Below are positions 54,147-64,000 of a stretch of 64,000 nt of DNA, piece by piece. Position 1 is the first letter of the stretch; each line of letters opens with the position of its first letter. The notes under the pieces are model-generated. The model did not search any database. It worked only from the letters and a program-made list of their open reading frames with translations, and was not told the origin of the DNA. The DNA comes from Sphaerolaimus hirsutus (Eukaryota; Nematoda; Chromadorea; Monhysterida; Sphaerolaimidae), in contig OZ038452.1 in assembly GCA_964036195.1 (NCBI GenBank), positions 28,531,785 through 28,595,784 on the forward strand. Direction: 5' to 3'. The translations under genes and the position numbers were made by a program.

Positions 54147-54542
54147 TATCTAGAATATCCTTGAATGAAACTTAATGAAACAACAAAAACTTTAGTTCAG
54201 TTGAATTTGTTTGAGGTATAAAAATATAAAATATATGTTTTCACAATATATATCCAGTTCCATTAGGTATTTCTTTATGATGTGTATTTTCCAAAGATGG
54301 GCAAACGCAATGAAAAGCTGCAACACTTAATAGAAACGCATAATAAGCACCAGACTTGATGAACATTTTAAAAATAATGCGTATTTTTATTTAATCTTGA
54401 TGCAGTAAACTCTCCGTAGTGTTTTCTAATATTGTTCAAATTACTTTTTTTGCTCTTCTATGAACATAATAATCCCATCATACCCAGGAGGCAGTCCCAG
54501 ACCCTGTAAAATTATAAACAATTACCAAAAATACAAATTAGG

Positions 54543-54791
54543 TATACTCCGGTTACTTTACACCCTGCACGCGTGGTTCCCGCTGGAAGTGTGCCAACGA
54601 TGGTGAACGCGTCTGAGTTTCATAAAAGATGACAAAATTGATTGTTGTTATAATGTTATTCATTAACAAATTCACATCGATGAATTTTTTTCATATTTTT
54701 ACGGAAATCGCATGATTTAATAATCATTGGCACGCTTCCAACACGAGACATAAATCAGTGCGAGGGCAGAGTATCACGTACGCCGAGTATA
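54543..54791. mobile_element. TATACTCCNG element, intact 249-bp copy
   Basis: The left end TATACTCCGGTTACTTTACA and right end CACGTACGCCGAGTATA. GGTTCCCGCTGGAAGTGTGC near the left is answered by GGCACGCTTCCAACACGAGA at the right. It gives the empty-state length for the interrupted copy at 17,351. Confidence 0.84.
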
Positions 54792-55268
54792 GCATCAAAT
54801 TGAAAGGGTAATAAAACCACAATATAAATGTTATAGTAAAATTGGTAATTCTGTCAAATTTTGTTTATATTTATTTATACTAGAATATTTCAGCGAGTTA
54901 TGTAAACAGTTTTTGATGGTGAAATATGAGCTACCGTATTTCCTCGAAATACCCCCCTCCCCAATTTCAAATAGATTGTAATTTGATTTAAAAATCGAAA
55001 ACTCCGGAAACACAGGACCGTGCATGTTGAGTTTTATACATTATCAAGAGAAAGATTTGTCCTGGGTCCACTTTTCAAATTTTATTGTTAATTTCAAATC
55101 AATTTCATTGTACAATTTTACGATTGAATAAATTCCAGCTTATATACCCCGGCTGAAACCTCACTGATTGTCCATGACGCTCCAATGCGAGACGACTCGG
55201 AAACGGCAAAAACTATCGCAACAGACCAATAATTTATTTTGGACGCATACTTTGCGGTCCGTCGAGTA

Positions 55269-55645
55269 CCGTATTTCCTTTAATAGAATGGCATACCTCC
55301 AATAGAACAACACCTACAACAGAACGGCAGGTTTTGGCACATTTTTGCGCTCACGAAAACGATAGAACGGCAGGTATACATTATGTTGGGAGTGTGCGAA
55401 AACACAAAAATAAGTAGAAATTGGATTGTGAGAATGTTCAATGCATTCAATTAGCTGCTAAATGTCAAATTGATGCTCTTACATTAAAATATTGCTTAAG
55501 CTTCATTAAAAATAAGGCTCATGTTCACATGAGAAATGTGTGAAAAAAATCGGTTAAAAAATAGAACGGCAGCCTCCAATAGAACGGCAGGTAAAAAAGT
55601 TGACGAAAAAAATAGAACGGCGCTCTTCTATTAGAAGAAATACGG
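55269..55645. mobile_element. AATAGAACGGCA element, copy 2
   Basis: The left end CCGTATTTCCTTTAATAGAA and right end TTCTATTAGAAGAAATACGG. By eye it is similar along its length to 50,312-50,719, with the same AACGGCAGGT units. Confidence 0.84.
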
Positions 55646-55824
55646 CATAATGCATTTGAGAGAGCATTATATATCATGTCCGCCATCCACGCTGCACACC
55701 AGTGATTGTGGAAAGTGGATTGTGGAAGTGGAAATAACGCGAGCACTTTAACACTTCGGAGTGTGTGAAAGTTGAAAGTAAATAAAAGCGCGACGTATCG
55801 AGCGGCTTGTTTGAACAGACCGGA

Positions 55825-55995
55825 ATGGATGGTTTTCCAGGCAAATTTCGGACGCACTGGCCTACAATAACCGGGGTTCTGGTGCGGGGGTTGTTCGCGA
55901 ATTTGTGGGCCAAGTTTATGCAGTTTCATGACAAATTTACTAGGGAAAGTGACAATGGCGCAATTGGTTCCAGGGGGCAGTCCCAGACTCTGTAA
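55825..55995 (+). CDS. Weak candidate first exon, unidentified
   Basis: The ATG at 55,825 (CGGAATGG context) opens 56 codons: MDGFPGKFRTHWPTITGVLV, then a hydrophobic GLFANLW, then KFMQFHDKFTRE. The end of the frame (from about 55,965) enters the CAGTCCCAGACTCTGTAAAA repeat, so a real exon would splice earlier, for instance at GAAA/GTGACA near 55,944. The Trp-rich start followed by a short hydrophobic segment loosely recalls the N-terminus of tafazzin-type acyltransferases, but there is too little to call it and no downstream exon was found. Confidence 0.25.
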   Translation: MDGFPGKFRTHWPTITGVLVRGLFANLWAKFMQFHDKFTRESDNGAIGSRGQSQTL

Positions 55996-56105
55996 AATTC
56001 CCTCTGTAAATTCAATGTTTGGATATATTACACATGCTATTTAGTTTCGACCTATTTTGCTAGACTAGCATTTCTAACTGAACTGGGTCTCCTCAGTAGC
56101 AACTA

Positions 56106-57336
56106 GTGATGGAATGGCGCCATGGCGCTGGCACCCTTTAATGGCGCCAAAGGGCGCCAGCGCCATGGCGCCATTGGCGCTTGGCGCCCTTTTCTGTGGC
56201 GCCATCTGGCGCCTGGTGCCATTATTTCGAATGGCGCCATGGCGCCCTTGGCGCTTGGCGCCATTTTCGCTGGCGCCCGTTTGGCGCCCGGCGCCATTGT
56301 TTTGGATGGCGCCGGAAATGGCGCCAATATACTGGAATGAATGGTCACATTTGGCCATATTCAACTGTCTTTCCTGCTGAATACCTTTGTAATTTTGTGC
56401 TAGCGTTCAAGTTTGGGTTCATGTTGATTGTTTTTGACCATGACCATATAAACGGCAAATCTTCAAATATGATAATTGTAAAAAATTGTTTACTTATTTA
56501 CAATGGACTGTATTTCCATGAAATACCCTCCGGGGGGATTCATTATTTCCCCAGCTCGCTCAGATCTGGGGGTATTTCGAGGGGGGTTTATCCGAGGAAA
56601 CACGGTAGTTACATTAGGAAGGGCGGGACGGTCTACATAAATAATTTTGTACTGTATTTGCTTGAATAATTCCCCTTGGAAATTTTTTTTTTGTTAGCTG
56701 AAGGATGGAAGAAAGGGAAGGAATTATTCAAGCAAATACGGTATGTAAATAAATATATAAACCTTAAGCAATGAATACCGTATTTCCTCGAAATACCCCC
56801 CCCCCCTCGTTTAACCCCCCCCCCCCCCAAAAAAAAAAAATTCTCACTCTGAAAAAAACCCCGGGGGTATTTCGAGGAAATACGGTAAAAAATATACAAA
56901 ATCATGAAAGTTCTGGCGGAATAATAGATCCCCTCGAACATGCACCTTTATCTTAATTTGCCGATGAAAAAATAAACCCCTAAGGGCATTTCCAGGAAGT
57001 ATGGTAAAATATATAATGTAAATAATACTCATGATAGGTGAGTTTTGTGGCTTCAGTCATCATCACACAAATGGTACAGCACGTACGTCCCTCTCCTATA
57101 AATGCTTTTATGATGATATATTTATAGGCTGGAATATCGAATTTTGTTGTTGGTGCCTGGCGCCATTGTTTCTGGCGCCCTTTGGCGCCCGGCGCCATTT
57201 TTTCAGATGGCGCCATGGCGCCATTGGCGTCTGGCGCCATTTTCTTTGGCGCCAGTTGGCGCCCGGCGCCAATTTTTTGAATGGCGCCATTGGCGCCTGG
57301 TGCCATTTTTCCTGGCGCTTTTCCATCACTAGTAGC
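56106..57336. repeat. GGCGCC blocks with TAGTGATGGAA-type ends, split by other repeats
   Basis: TAGTGATGGAATGGCGCC at the left (56,106) and GGCGCTTTTCCATCACTAG at the right (57,336) match as termini. GGCGCC-rich blocks occupy 56,106-56,335 and 57,145-57,330. The 800 bases between contain a CCGTATTTCCTCG copy and other remnants, so this is one interrupted element or two solo ends. Confidence 0.65.
56778..56885. mobile_element. CCGTATTTCCTCG element, 108-bp deletion copy
   Basis: Both ends are intact (CCGTATTTCCTCGAAATACC and TTTCGAGGAAATACGG) and TA-flanked, but the interior is reduced to C and A runs. A similar remnant lies at about 56,511-56,607. Confidence 0.8.
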
Positions 57337-57459
57337 AACTCGGCAAAACTTATGTATGTAAAAGGTAAAAGGTCGGTCAAAGTATCAAAAGTTCGCCATT
57401 TTACACGACTTCTGACACATTGCATGATATTTTACATTTTACAGAGTCTGGGATTGGCG

Positions 57460-58060
57460 GCACATGATAAGTGCTAAGGCTGGAAACTTTATTTTTTTCA
57501 CAGTCGAGCTTAAGCGAGTCCCAAAAATCTAAGTTGGCTCAGGGAAAATTGAGTCTTGAGTCAGGCAAAAATCATGGGTATCCAAGTAGAGTAAAATGCA
57601 CTACATTATGGCAAATATGATTCCTTGCAGAATATTAGATACATGTTTCTTTACCAATGTTTTCACATATAATGCACAAAATAAAGTCCAAATTCAAACG
57701 GTTCAGTAATATCGAGATACCCTGAAATAGAAACTTTTTGCCACACACTGTTCACCTTCTTGATGTTTTTTCCACGCAGAAACTCATAATTATGGCCAAT
57801 TTCACTCAAGGGGAGAAGGCAATAAGTTTTCTCTGTTTTCAGGAAGTTTTCAGGTACAGAATTATATCCAAATATGAACAAATTTTACCGAGCGTTTCAA
57901 GAGTTATAAGCACGCGTTCGGGGTGGAACCCCACCCTAAAATACTCCCCCAAAAATCCCATATCGTCTCGAGTCACAGCCATATCTTCATATTTTACACA
58001 CCTGTAAAATTTTCTAGGTATAACAAACACTAACCGGTAACTCCAATACTATTTAAATCT
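57460..58060. other. Stretch without a supported gene
   Basis: Two minus-strand frames (57,663-57,881 and 57,839-58,030) read as plausible peptides, but they have no clear splice sites or family match. The remainder is AT-rich and unassigned. Confidence 0.4.
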
Positions 58061-58152
58061 GCCATATATCCTTGAATAGATCCCCAGTTGAATTATTTTT
58101 TTCGTTTGACTTTTTTGACTGGGGAGGAGTTATTTTTTTATCAGAATATTGG

Positions 58153-58811
58153 CAGAGTTGCGAAAGTGTGTTTACACTTACCCGAAATACCCGGGTAAAT
58201 GGGTATTTATATTTACACTTACACTTTCATAAAATACCCATACACTTTTTTTACACTTTCCTGAGCAAAATACCCGGGTACAGAAAGTGTATTTTTTTCT
58301 TTCAGATGGCCCTGTTTTATGCTTTTGAGAATACATAAAATAGGGTCAATAACTGTTCATCATACTTTTGTAAAAAGGACACGATCAATTGAAATTCACC
58401 AGCTTTTGAACTGGCTTTTGCATTGACATTTGCTGCATGTCCATTCTTGCATTTAAACAGTGTGTATCGCATTGCTTAATCAGTAAAATATCAACACTGA
58501 AAAAGTGCCATTATTAGGGAACTTCATACCACTACAGTATTTGTTACAGTCTGAAATGTTCCATAAAAGGCAGTAAAATGTGAAATAATGCATTAACATG
58601 ACAAATAAATTTATCTAAAGGTGAAAACAGCGGTGTTTTCTAATGCTCAACAGTGAGAGCTCTTTCTAAAAAAAAATTTTTACACTTACACTTTTTTTAC
58701 ACTTTCCTAGGTATTTTTAAAATACCTTACACTTTTGGTATCCATACTCAAAATTTGGAAAGTGTATTTACACTTACACTTTCCAAAAATACCGGTATTT
58801 TAACAACTCTG
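58153..58811. mobile_element. CAGAGTTG hAT-like element, copy C
   Basis: It starts CAGAGTTGCGAAAGTGTG and ends TATTTTAACAACTCTG. The flanking octamers AATATTGG and AATATTAG match at 7 of 8. The arms are TTTACACTTACACTTTC and AATACCCGGGTA words, different from the AAAAGTA core of copies A and B with the same ends. Confidence 0.86.
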
Positions 58812-58889
58812 AATATTAGGTAAGTAAAATGCATGGTCAATATATTGTATGAATGGGGTGATTTATGTAAATAGTTCTATGTGAACGTC

Positions 58890-60490
58890 AATGTTTTTTC
58901 CCACCCACTAAAGAGGGGGGAGTTTTTCGAGGGGGAGTAATTTTTTCCCCAGTCAGCTAACAGGGGGAGTTATTCGAGGGGGACTTAATAGATGATATAC
59001 GGTGGTCTAATAATAAGTAGCAATGTGCAATCAAATGGAAGCAAAAAGTTGTGTACGCCACATCGGCACCAGACGGGGACATCTGAAACTATTGACTGAA
59101 GGCTTTCCGCTAATTTGCACAAATTAACAAATGTAAATGGACACCATTTGAACAAATAGAGTGAAGCGACGTCTGTGTGCATACATTTTGATTGGATCGA
59201 GTCCATTCGCGCCCCAGTTTTAGCTGGCCACTGTGACGGCAAAACAACTATTCGAAATTCAACCGCTAGAAAAGTCACTTTAAGATCGTTTATTTTCCCC
59301 AAAAAAATGTAAAGTTTCGAAATTGTCATATTTTTCCGGGTAATTTTTAGCTAAAAACGCGGAAAGAAAATTTAAAACATCAATTTCTCATAGATTTATT
59401 AATATTAAAACAACTAAATTTGTTCAAATGTGTCTGGGGTGTAATAACAGCTTGGAAGTCCGCAAAACATAAAGTTGTATTTATACTAAACGAAATAGAA
59501 AAAATCGAAAATGCAATAATCTGGTAGAAATATTCGTATATTCGAAAAGTATTTCAAATTTTATTTCAAACAAAAACTTGATGAAAAACTAGGTATTTTC
59601 GGGAAAAAATCGAAATTAATCGTCATTTTAGATAAAAACTTAGAACTTTATACATTTTTCCATGGTTTGCCATCGTTACTGGGGACAAACAAAAATCCAT
59701 TTTCATTTTATATACAAAAAAAAGCTTTTGAGAAGAATAAATGATAAATGCTTTCCACAAGCAGCTTAAATATCCACACTTATTTTAATTACCTATACTT
59801 CGCGGGCTGAGGAAACACCATCATGACGATATCATCATTTAGATCAAAAAAAATTGATTGCAGGTACAAAACATGTTGGTTGTACTCGACTCCGCCTTTT
59901 TCTTTTTAAATTATTTTGCATTTTTGTGAAGTGCCTACATAAGTAACCTGCTGGCGGGTTATCGAATTGGCTAAGACATAAGTATTTTTGAGCGCATACT
60001 CTGCGGTCCGCCGAGTATATGAATGCCATCGGAGGGGAGTTTTTCAAAGTTGGATCATTTTTGCTCACACAGATTACACACATCAGACTAGCAATTATTC
60101 AATGGGGGCTTTTCAAGGGGCCAGTTATCCAAAATTATTAATTATTTAATTATCCTACCTATTTTATCCAAAGCTCAAGAATTTACAGTAAAAATGAGTA
60201 AAGCAGAATAAAGCAAAAATTAACCAATAAACACAAACACAAACACAACCAAAAATCCTGCTGTGACAAAATGTGGTAAATGTCGAGTTGATAACTACAC
60301 CTGACACAAAATACAAATGTTAATAGCACTTTTTGATAAATAGGTAGGTATAAAAAAAAATACCTAGTCGACATTTAGTATTAAGTAGGTGAATCCATCT
60401 CGAAGATTTATCATTCTACTTATTTAGAAAAGATTCCATCCAGCAAACTTCTTAATGGAATGCAATTTAAAATACCGTAGTTCCTAAAAT
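58890..60490. other. Stretch without a supported gene
   Basis: The right end of an AATCCTCGAATAAG-like element is at about 58,915-59,003. 59,000-59,330 is open on the minus strand for 114 codons without a family match. TTCGAAAA-rich sequence with TTTGCCATCGTTAC occupies about 59,500-59,690. A TCTGCGGTCCGCCGAGTATA motif at about 60,000 is the right end of a TATACTCCAG-type element. Confidence 0.45.
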
Positions 60491-60497
60491 AAATCAC

Positions 60498-60688
60498 CAG
60501 GGGACAGTCCCAGACCCTGTAAATGCTCTGTAAAATGTCAAATGTCATGCAAAGTGTCAAAAGTCATGTAAAATGCCCGGTAAAATGGCAAACGTAAATA
60601 CGTTTGCCATTTAGTAGCGCATTTTACGTGACTTTTGACACTTTGCATGACATTTGACATTTTACAGGCTCTGGGACTGGCACCCGGT
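60498..60688. repeat. Complete fold-back of the TGTAAAATGTCAAATGTC family
   Basis: The left arm CAGTCCCAGACCCTGTAAAT and right arm ATTTTACAGGCTCTGGGACT pair along nearly 95 bases, closing at AAACGTAAATACGTTT. Partial arms are scattered at about 19,505, 21,290, 33,430, 35,915, 38,165, 46,450, 49,195, 54,495, 55,975 and 57,365, making it one of the commonest repeats in the window. Confidence 0.85.
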
Positions 60689-60964
60689 GTCACCCCAGTC
60701 AACTGACATTAAAAATACAAAATGTCACGATCCTGTCGAATGCTAGTAAAAGAAACATGAAATGGTTTGAACTTTGAAGGGTACCGCTTGACGTAAAGTG
60801 CTAGAAAGCCACTTGCAATACTATTCCGCAACAAAAGTGGCAGTTACCTTTACTAAATACACTTACCTACTTAATTACCTAAACTAAATTACATAACCTA
60901 AGCCATATAAAGATTTATTCAATTTTGTGCCACTATTAACAGAAATATAGCAGAACGATCAATA

Positions 60965-62217
60965 CACTACCGTGCAGAATAGTTGAGACTTTTCACACAT
61001 AGAGAAACAGTAGGCTGGGGGTCCACCGCACTTTTTTGCTTCCCAATTTCTTGTCCCTTGCCCAATGTTGATGCCATTTGAGTATGTTGGGGTTTGATGC
61101 TGGGGCTACTACAAAAAATTTTTGTTTGTTCAAATAATCCCCCAGGCCCGAGATAGGGGGGTCTATAAAAAGATGGTCAATAAATATACAAAAATGGGCA
61201 ATCTGGATGAGTGTCTTTGAAACTTAATAACTCTACCATTTCTGGGCTGATTTGAATCATTCAACACTTAAAATGATCGGGACAACCTGCAGATTCTATT
61301 TTTGTGGTCAGTTAAGTGATGTCTTAATTCCGTATGTCGATTTGACCCAGTTTTTGAACATGAAAAAATAATTGTTTTGAACATGCTATCATATACTTTA
61401 GACAACAAGGATTCATTTAAAACAAAAATGAGTTCCATATCTCTTTCCAATCAAAAGTAATGGCACTTCAAAGTTTTCAATGGTGTCTAAATATTTTATG
61501 CTTATTTTACTGGTGTTTCAAATTTTGTTATTGAACAGTCTATAACATACTTAAGACAGAGAGAATTAATATGACAAAAACCTTTTTTTCAATATCTCTT
61601 TCCAATCAAAAGTTATAGCACTTACAAACTTCCATCTTCATTCCATCCAAAATAATTGCACAATACTCATTCACAGTTGGGCTAACTTTTCTCCCTAATA
61701 GAGCAAAGCCAAAACTTCAAATTTACACAACAAATAGCCCCACTCAGTAGTATGCCTACCCCCATTTCTGAGTTGCTGGCAATGGATGCAAAACTGCAGC
61801 AAAAATAAATAAATGCCACATTTCCATATATGCATTACCATATGCTGTTCATGCTTAGAATGTTTCTTGCTGCACACAGAGCTCAGTGATGCAGGCAAGC
61901 AGTTGCCATGGTAAAAGATTTGTTAAAAAATGAACGTAGGAATTGGATATAGACTTTAAAGTGAGATACTGGGTGGCTACTGCCCAAAACAAGAAAAGTC
62001 TCAACTATTCTGAAACATGAACAGACTGAGTTAATATGTTTGTACACTAGGAATATATGCAGATTTGAACTGGAGGGGTGGTCATCCCGGGCATGTGTAG
62101 TCAACCCCCCTGGGTACCCATGTATAGTATCCAAATTTTTTGCATATCGACCATTTTGAAATTCTGGCAACATTAATCACACAGCGCAAAAGGTCTGAAC
62201 TATTCTGCACGGTAGTG
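60965..62217. mobile_element. Mariner/Tc1-like element, copy 2, uninterrupted
   Basis: The ends CACTACCGTGCAGAATAGTT and CTATTCTGCACGGTAGTG are flanked by TA. It is the 1,253-bp reference for the copy at 24,215. Internally it has its own inverted pair around GTCTCAACTATTCTG (about 61,998). No transposase motif is visible in its longest frame (96 codons). Confidence 0.87.
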
Positions 62218-64000
62218 TATTAAAGTGCATTTATGCCTTAATTAAATGCGGCTCGTATTTGTTGGAAGCTGTAATGCACAAATCGCAAACTTCTCAGAGC
62301 GTGCTGATATTTTGTGAATTCGTGTGTGGATATTTCTCACGGCAGCTTTTGTAATTTTGCCTGGGGCATATTCATATAGTAAATTGTCATTTGAAATCAG
62401 AATTTTTAGCCGCGACAAACGTAAATTCCAAACGAAATTCGGCCATTCGAAAATCATTTACTGCATATTTGAGGTCGAAAATCATGCACGCACTTGATTG
62501 GAATCTAAAATATTACGTGGATTAATTGGTGGCGGGGAAAAACCGTGAAACGAAAAAAAACGTGATAAACCCGTCTGCGGTAACTAGCTTAACAACATAA
62601 AAACATTTTATAATAAATTAAAGTACCAAGTAATTAGAATATTCAGTGTTTTATAGAAAATATTTTCGAATTATTGCAAAAAATTGAATTTCGAAAATTA
62701 AATTCACAATTTTAGAACAAGCGCTCAGAAACTTGAACGCTTTCGACAACTACAACACTTTCAAACACGAAAAAAACCGTGAAATACAGTTGACGAAAAT
62801 TAATAAAAAAGAATTCCGGAAAACTCAAATCTGTCCAAAGCTGATTTTTTGTTAAAATTTTAAAAATTTCGATACTAAACTAGTGTGCGTAGGCACAATT
62901 TGTTGCGCGACAGGTTTCCCTGTAGAAAAAATTGTGTACTATTTTTTACAGTGACCTCAATCGATTAGCATTCGCAAGACCGCGCAATGACGCAACGTAC
63001 TGTGGCAATTATGCAAGTGAAAAAGCATTGCAGAAAAGAAGAGTGAAATGAGAAGTATTCGAAACGTCAAAAGTAAAATAAAAATGATAAGTGAAATGAA
63101 AAGTGAAACGTTTACCTACTCCTAAATGCGCATAAGTAAAGTCGGCGGACATTTCACTCTACAAAGTCGGAGAGTTAGAATTTGCTCGTGAATAGAGCGA
63201 ACAACAAAACTTGTGTCCCACGCGGAGGCTAGAAATTGAAAAAGAAAATCATATTGAAAGAAAAATGGACGTTTCGCTGCGTCCGTGCGTGCCACGCCCT
63301 AGTTATCTACATTTTCAACGTTGCTCGTAAAGAATTTGACCGTTCAAACTACCGTTTTACCGTTCAAACTACCGTTTTTATTTTAAGTTTATTTTTCATT
63401 CGTTGGCTCCGTTCCAACAGAAGAGAACTTGGCAGCCGGCCAAAATTTCGAAATCCGCTATTAATATGAATAAAATAGGCTCACAATAGTTATATACCCT
63501 TGTATATGAACAAAAATAGCAATTATGAAGGTGTAAATTGGAAAGCGAAGCAAATTTTAACGATTTTTAGCTAACTTTCAGTTTTCACTCTCATTTGTAT
63601 AATACGCAACTGGTAACTGGGATAAGGGCCAAGTTTTCATACGTGACCCGATCTATTCCAATGGTTAAAATATTGCGTCACAATTCCCAATGCCGTCATG
63701 CACTCTCCACTGGAGAGATTGACGCAAATGTTTGTAGGGCGATACGTCTGCCGACTTTATTTTTTTTTTATGGCGTTGGTGTGTTTGGTGCATAAGACAT
63801 AAGTATGCGCGGATGCACACCGTGAAGCGTGAAAGTGAAAGTGAATGTGTGAATGTGAAGAGTAAGTACTTAGTTTTACACCTCAGCTCTTAACTACAAA
63901 TTTCATTTCTTCTATCATTAACATGTGTCGCGTATAAATTTGTTCCGGCTATGGATCCTCGTTCATTTTCTTGTATTTCATGTATTAAATATTGTTGGAA
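62218..64000. other. Right edge without a supported gene
   Basis: AT-rich sequence with short frames (62,242-62,457 minus, 63,236-63,469 plus, 63,595-63,795 plus). None has good splice sites together with a recognisable motif. Few of the transposon families seen elsewhere occur here, so it may be introns or flanks of a gene lying to the right. Confidence 0.4.

Noticed and set aside
56114-57306. Long Ala/Arg/Trp-rich frames on both strands.
   Set aside because: GGCGCC repeats read in every frame; codon content is forced by the repeat.
58985-59329. 114-codon minus-strand frame with a Cys-containing end.
   Set aside because: No splice sites or family match; the lack of stops could be chance.
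60965-62217. An autonomous mariner/Tc1 transposase gene.
   Set aside because: The longest frame has 96 codons and no DD(E/D) motif was seen.

Overview
The window looks like AT-rich nuclear DNA from an animal, most likely an invertebrate; I cannot name the species. Genes are cut into short exons by GT-AG introns. The recognisable proteins are eukaryotic housekeeping or animal families: a GPI-transamidase catalytic subunit (PIGK), a TRAPP subunit (TRAPPC2L) and a CCDC92/CCDC74-type coiled-coil protein. There is one 200-base assembly gap (36,506-36,705). I saw no bacterial operon, CRISPR array, rRNA or convincing tRNA.

Genes, left to right. 526-10,634 (minus): eight phase-consistent exons of an Arg/Ser- and RGG-rich nuclear protein, its end probably off the left edge. 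11,593-11,774 (minus): a small unidentified ORF, divergent from TRAPPC2L at 12,012-13,763 (plus). 20,746-26,901 (plus): the coiled-coil gene, its proposed first exon overlapped antisense by a terminal-exon-like ORF at 20,719-20,832. 29,504-30,061 (minus): last two exons of an unidentified gene. 30,787-35,867 (minus): catalytic domain and C-terminus of PIGK, with an apparent 1-base frameshift, a stop codon supplied by a transposon end, and the N-terminal exons missing beyond the gap. 55,825-55,995 (plus): a weak candidate first exon. The rest of 37-64 kb has no gene I can support.

Most of the window is non-autonomous DNA transposons, with no transposase ORF visible. Three groups stand out. (1) hAT-like elements with 8-bp target duplications, many perfect, with termini CARGGACGTA, CAGGGGTC, TAGGGTTCAAACG, TAGGGTTGG, TAGGGTGTC, TAGTGATG, CAGGGTTGG or CAGAGTTG. 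Several carry a core of one short repeat (GGGATC, ATATCG, GGCGCC, CACCGG, TTTCCG). (2) TA-flanked elements that nearly all begin CCGTATT but continue differently. (3) Elements flanked by TTA starting TGCTGCGATTACAGC, mariner/Tc1-like TA elements, and fold-backs. They are heavily nested, and intact target duplications give the order of insertion at many sites. The most unusual signal is a set of elements that share terminal repeats but carry different, mostly self-complementary microsatellite cores.
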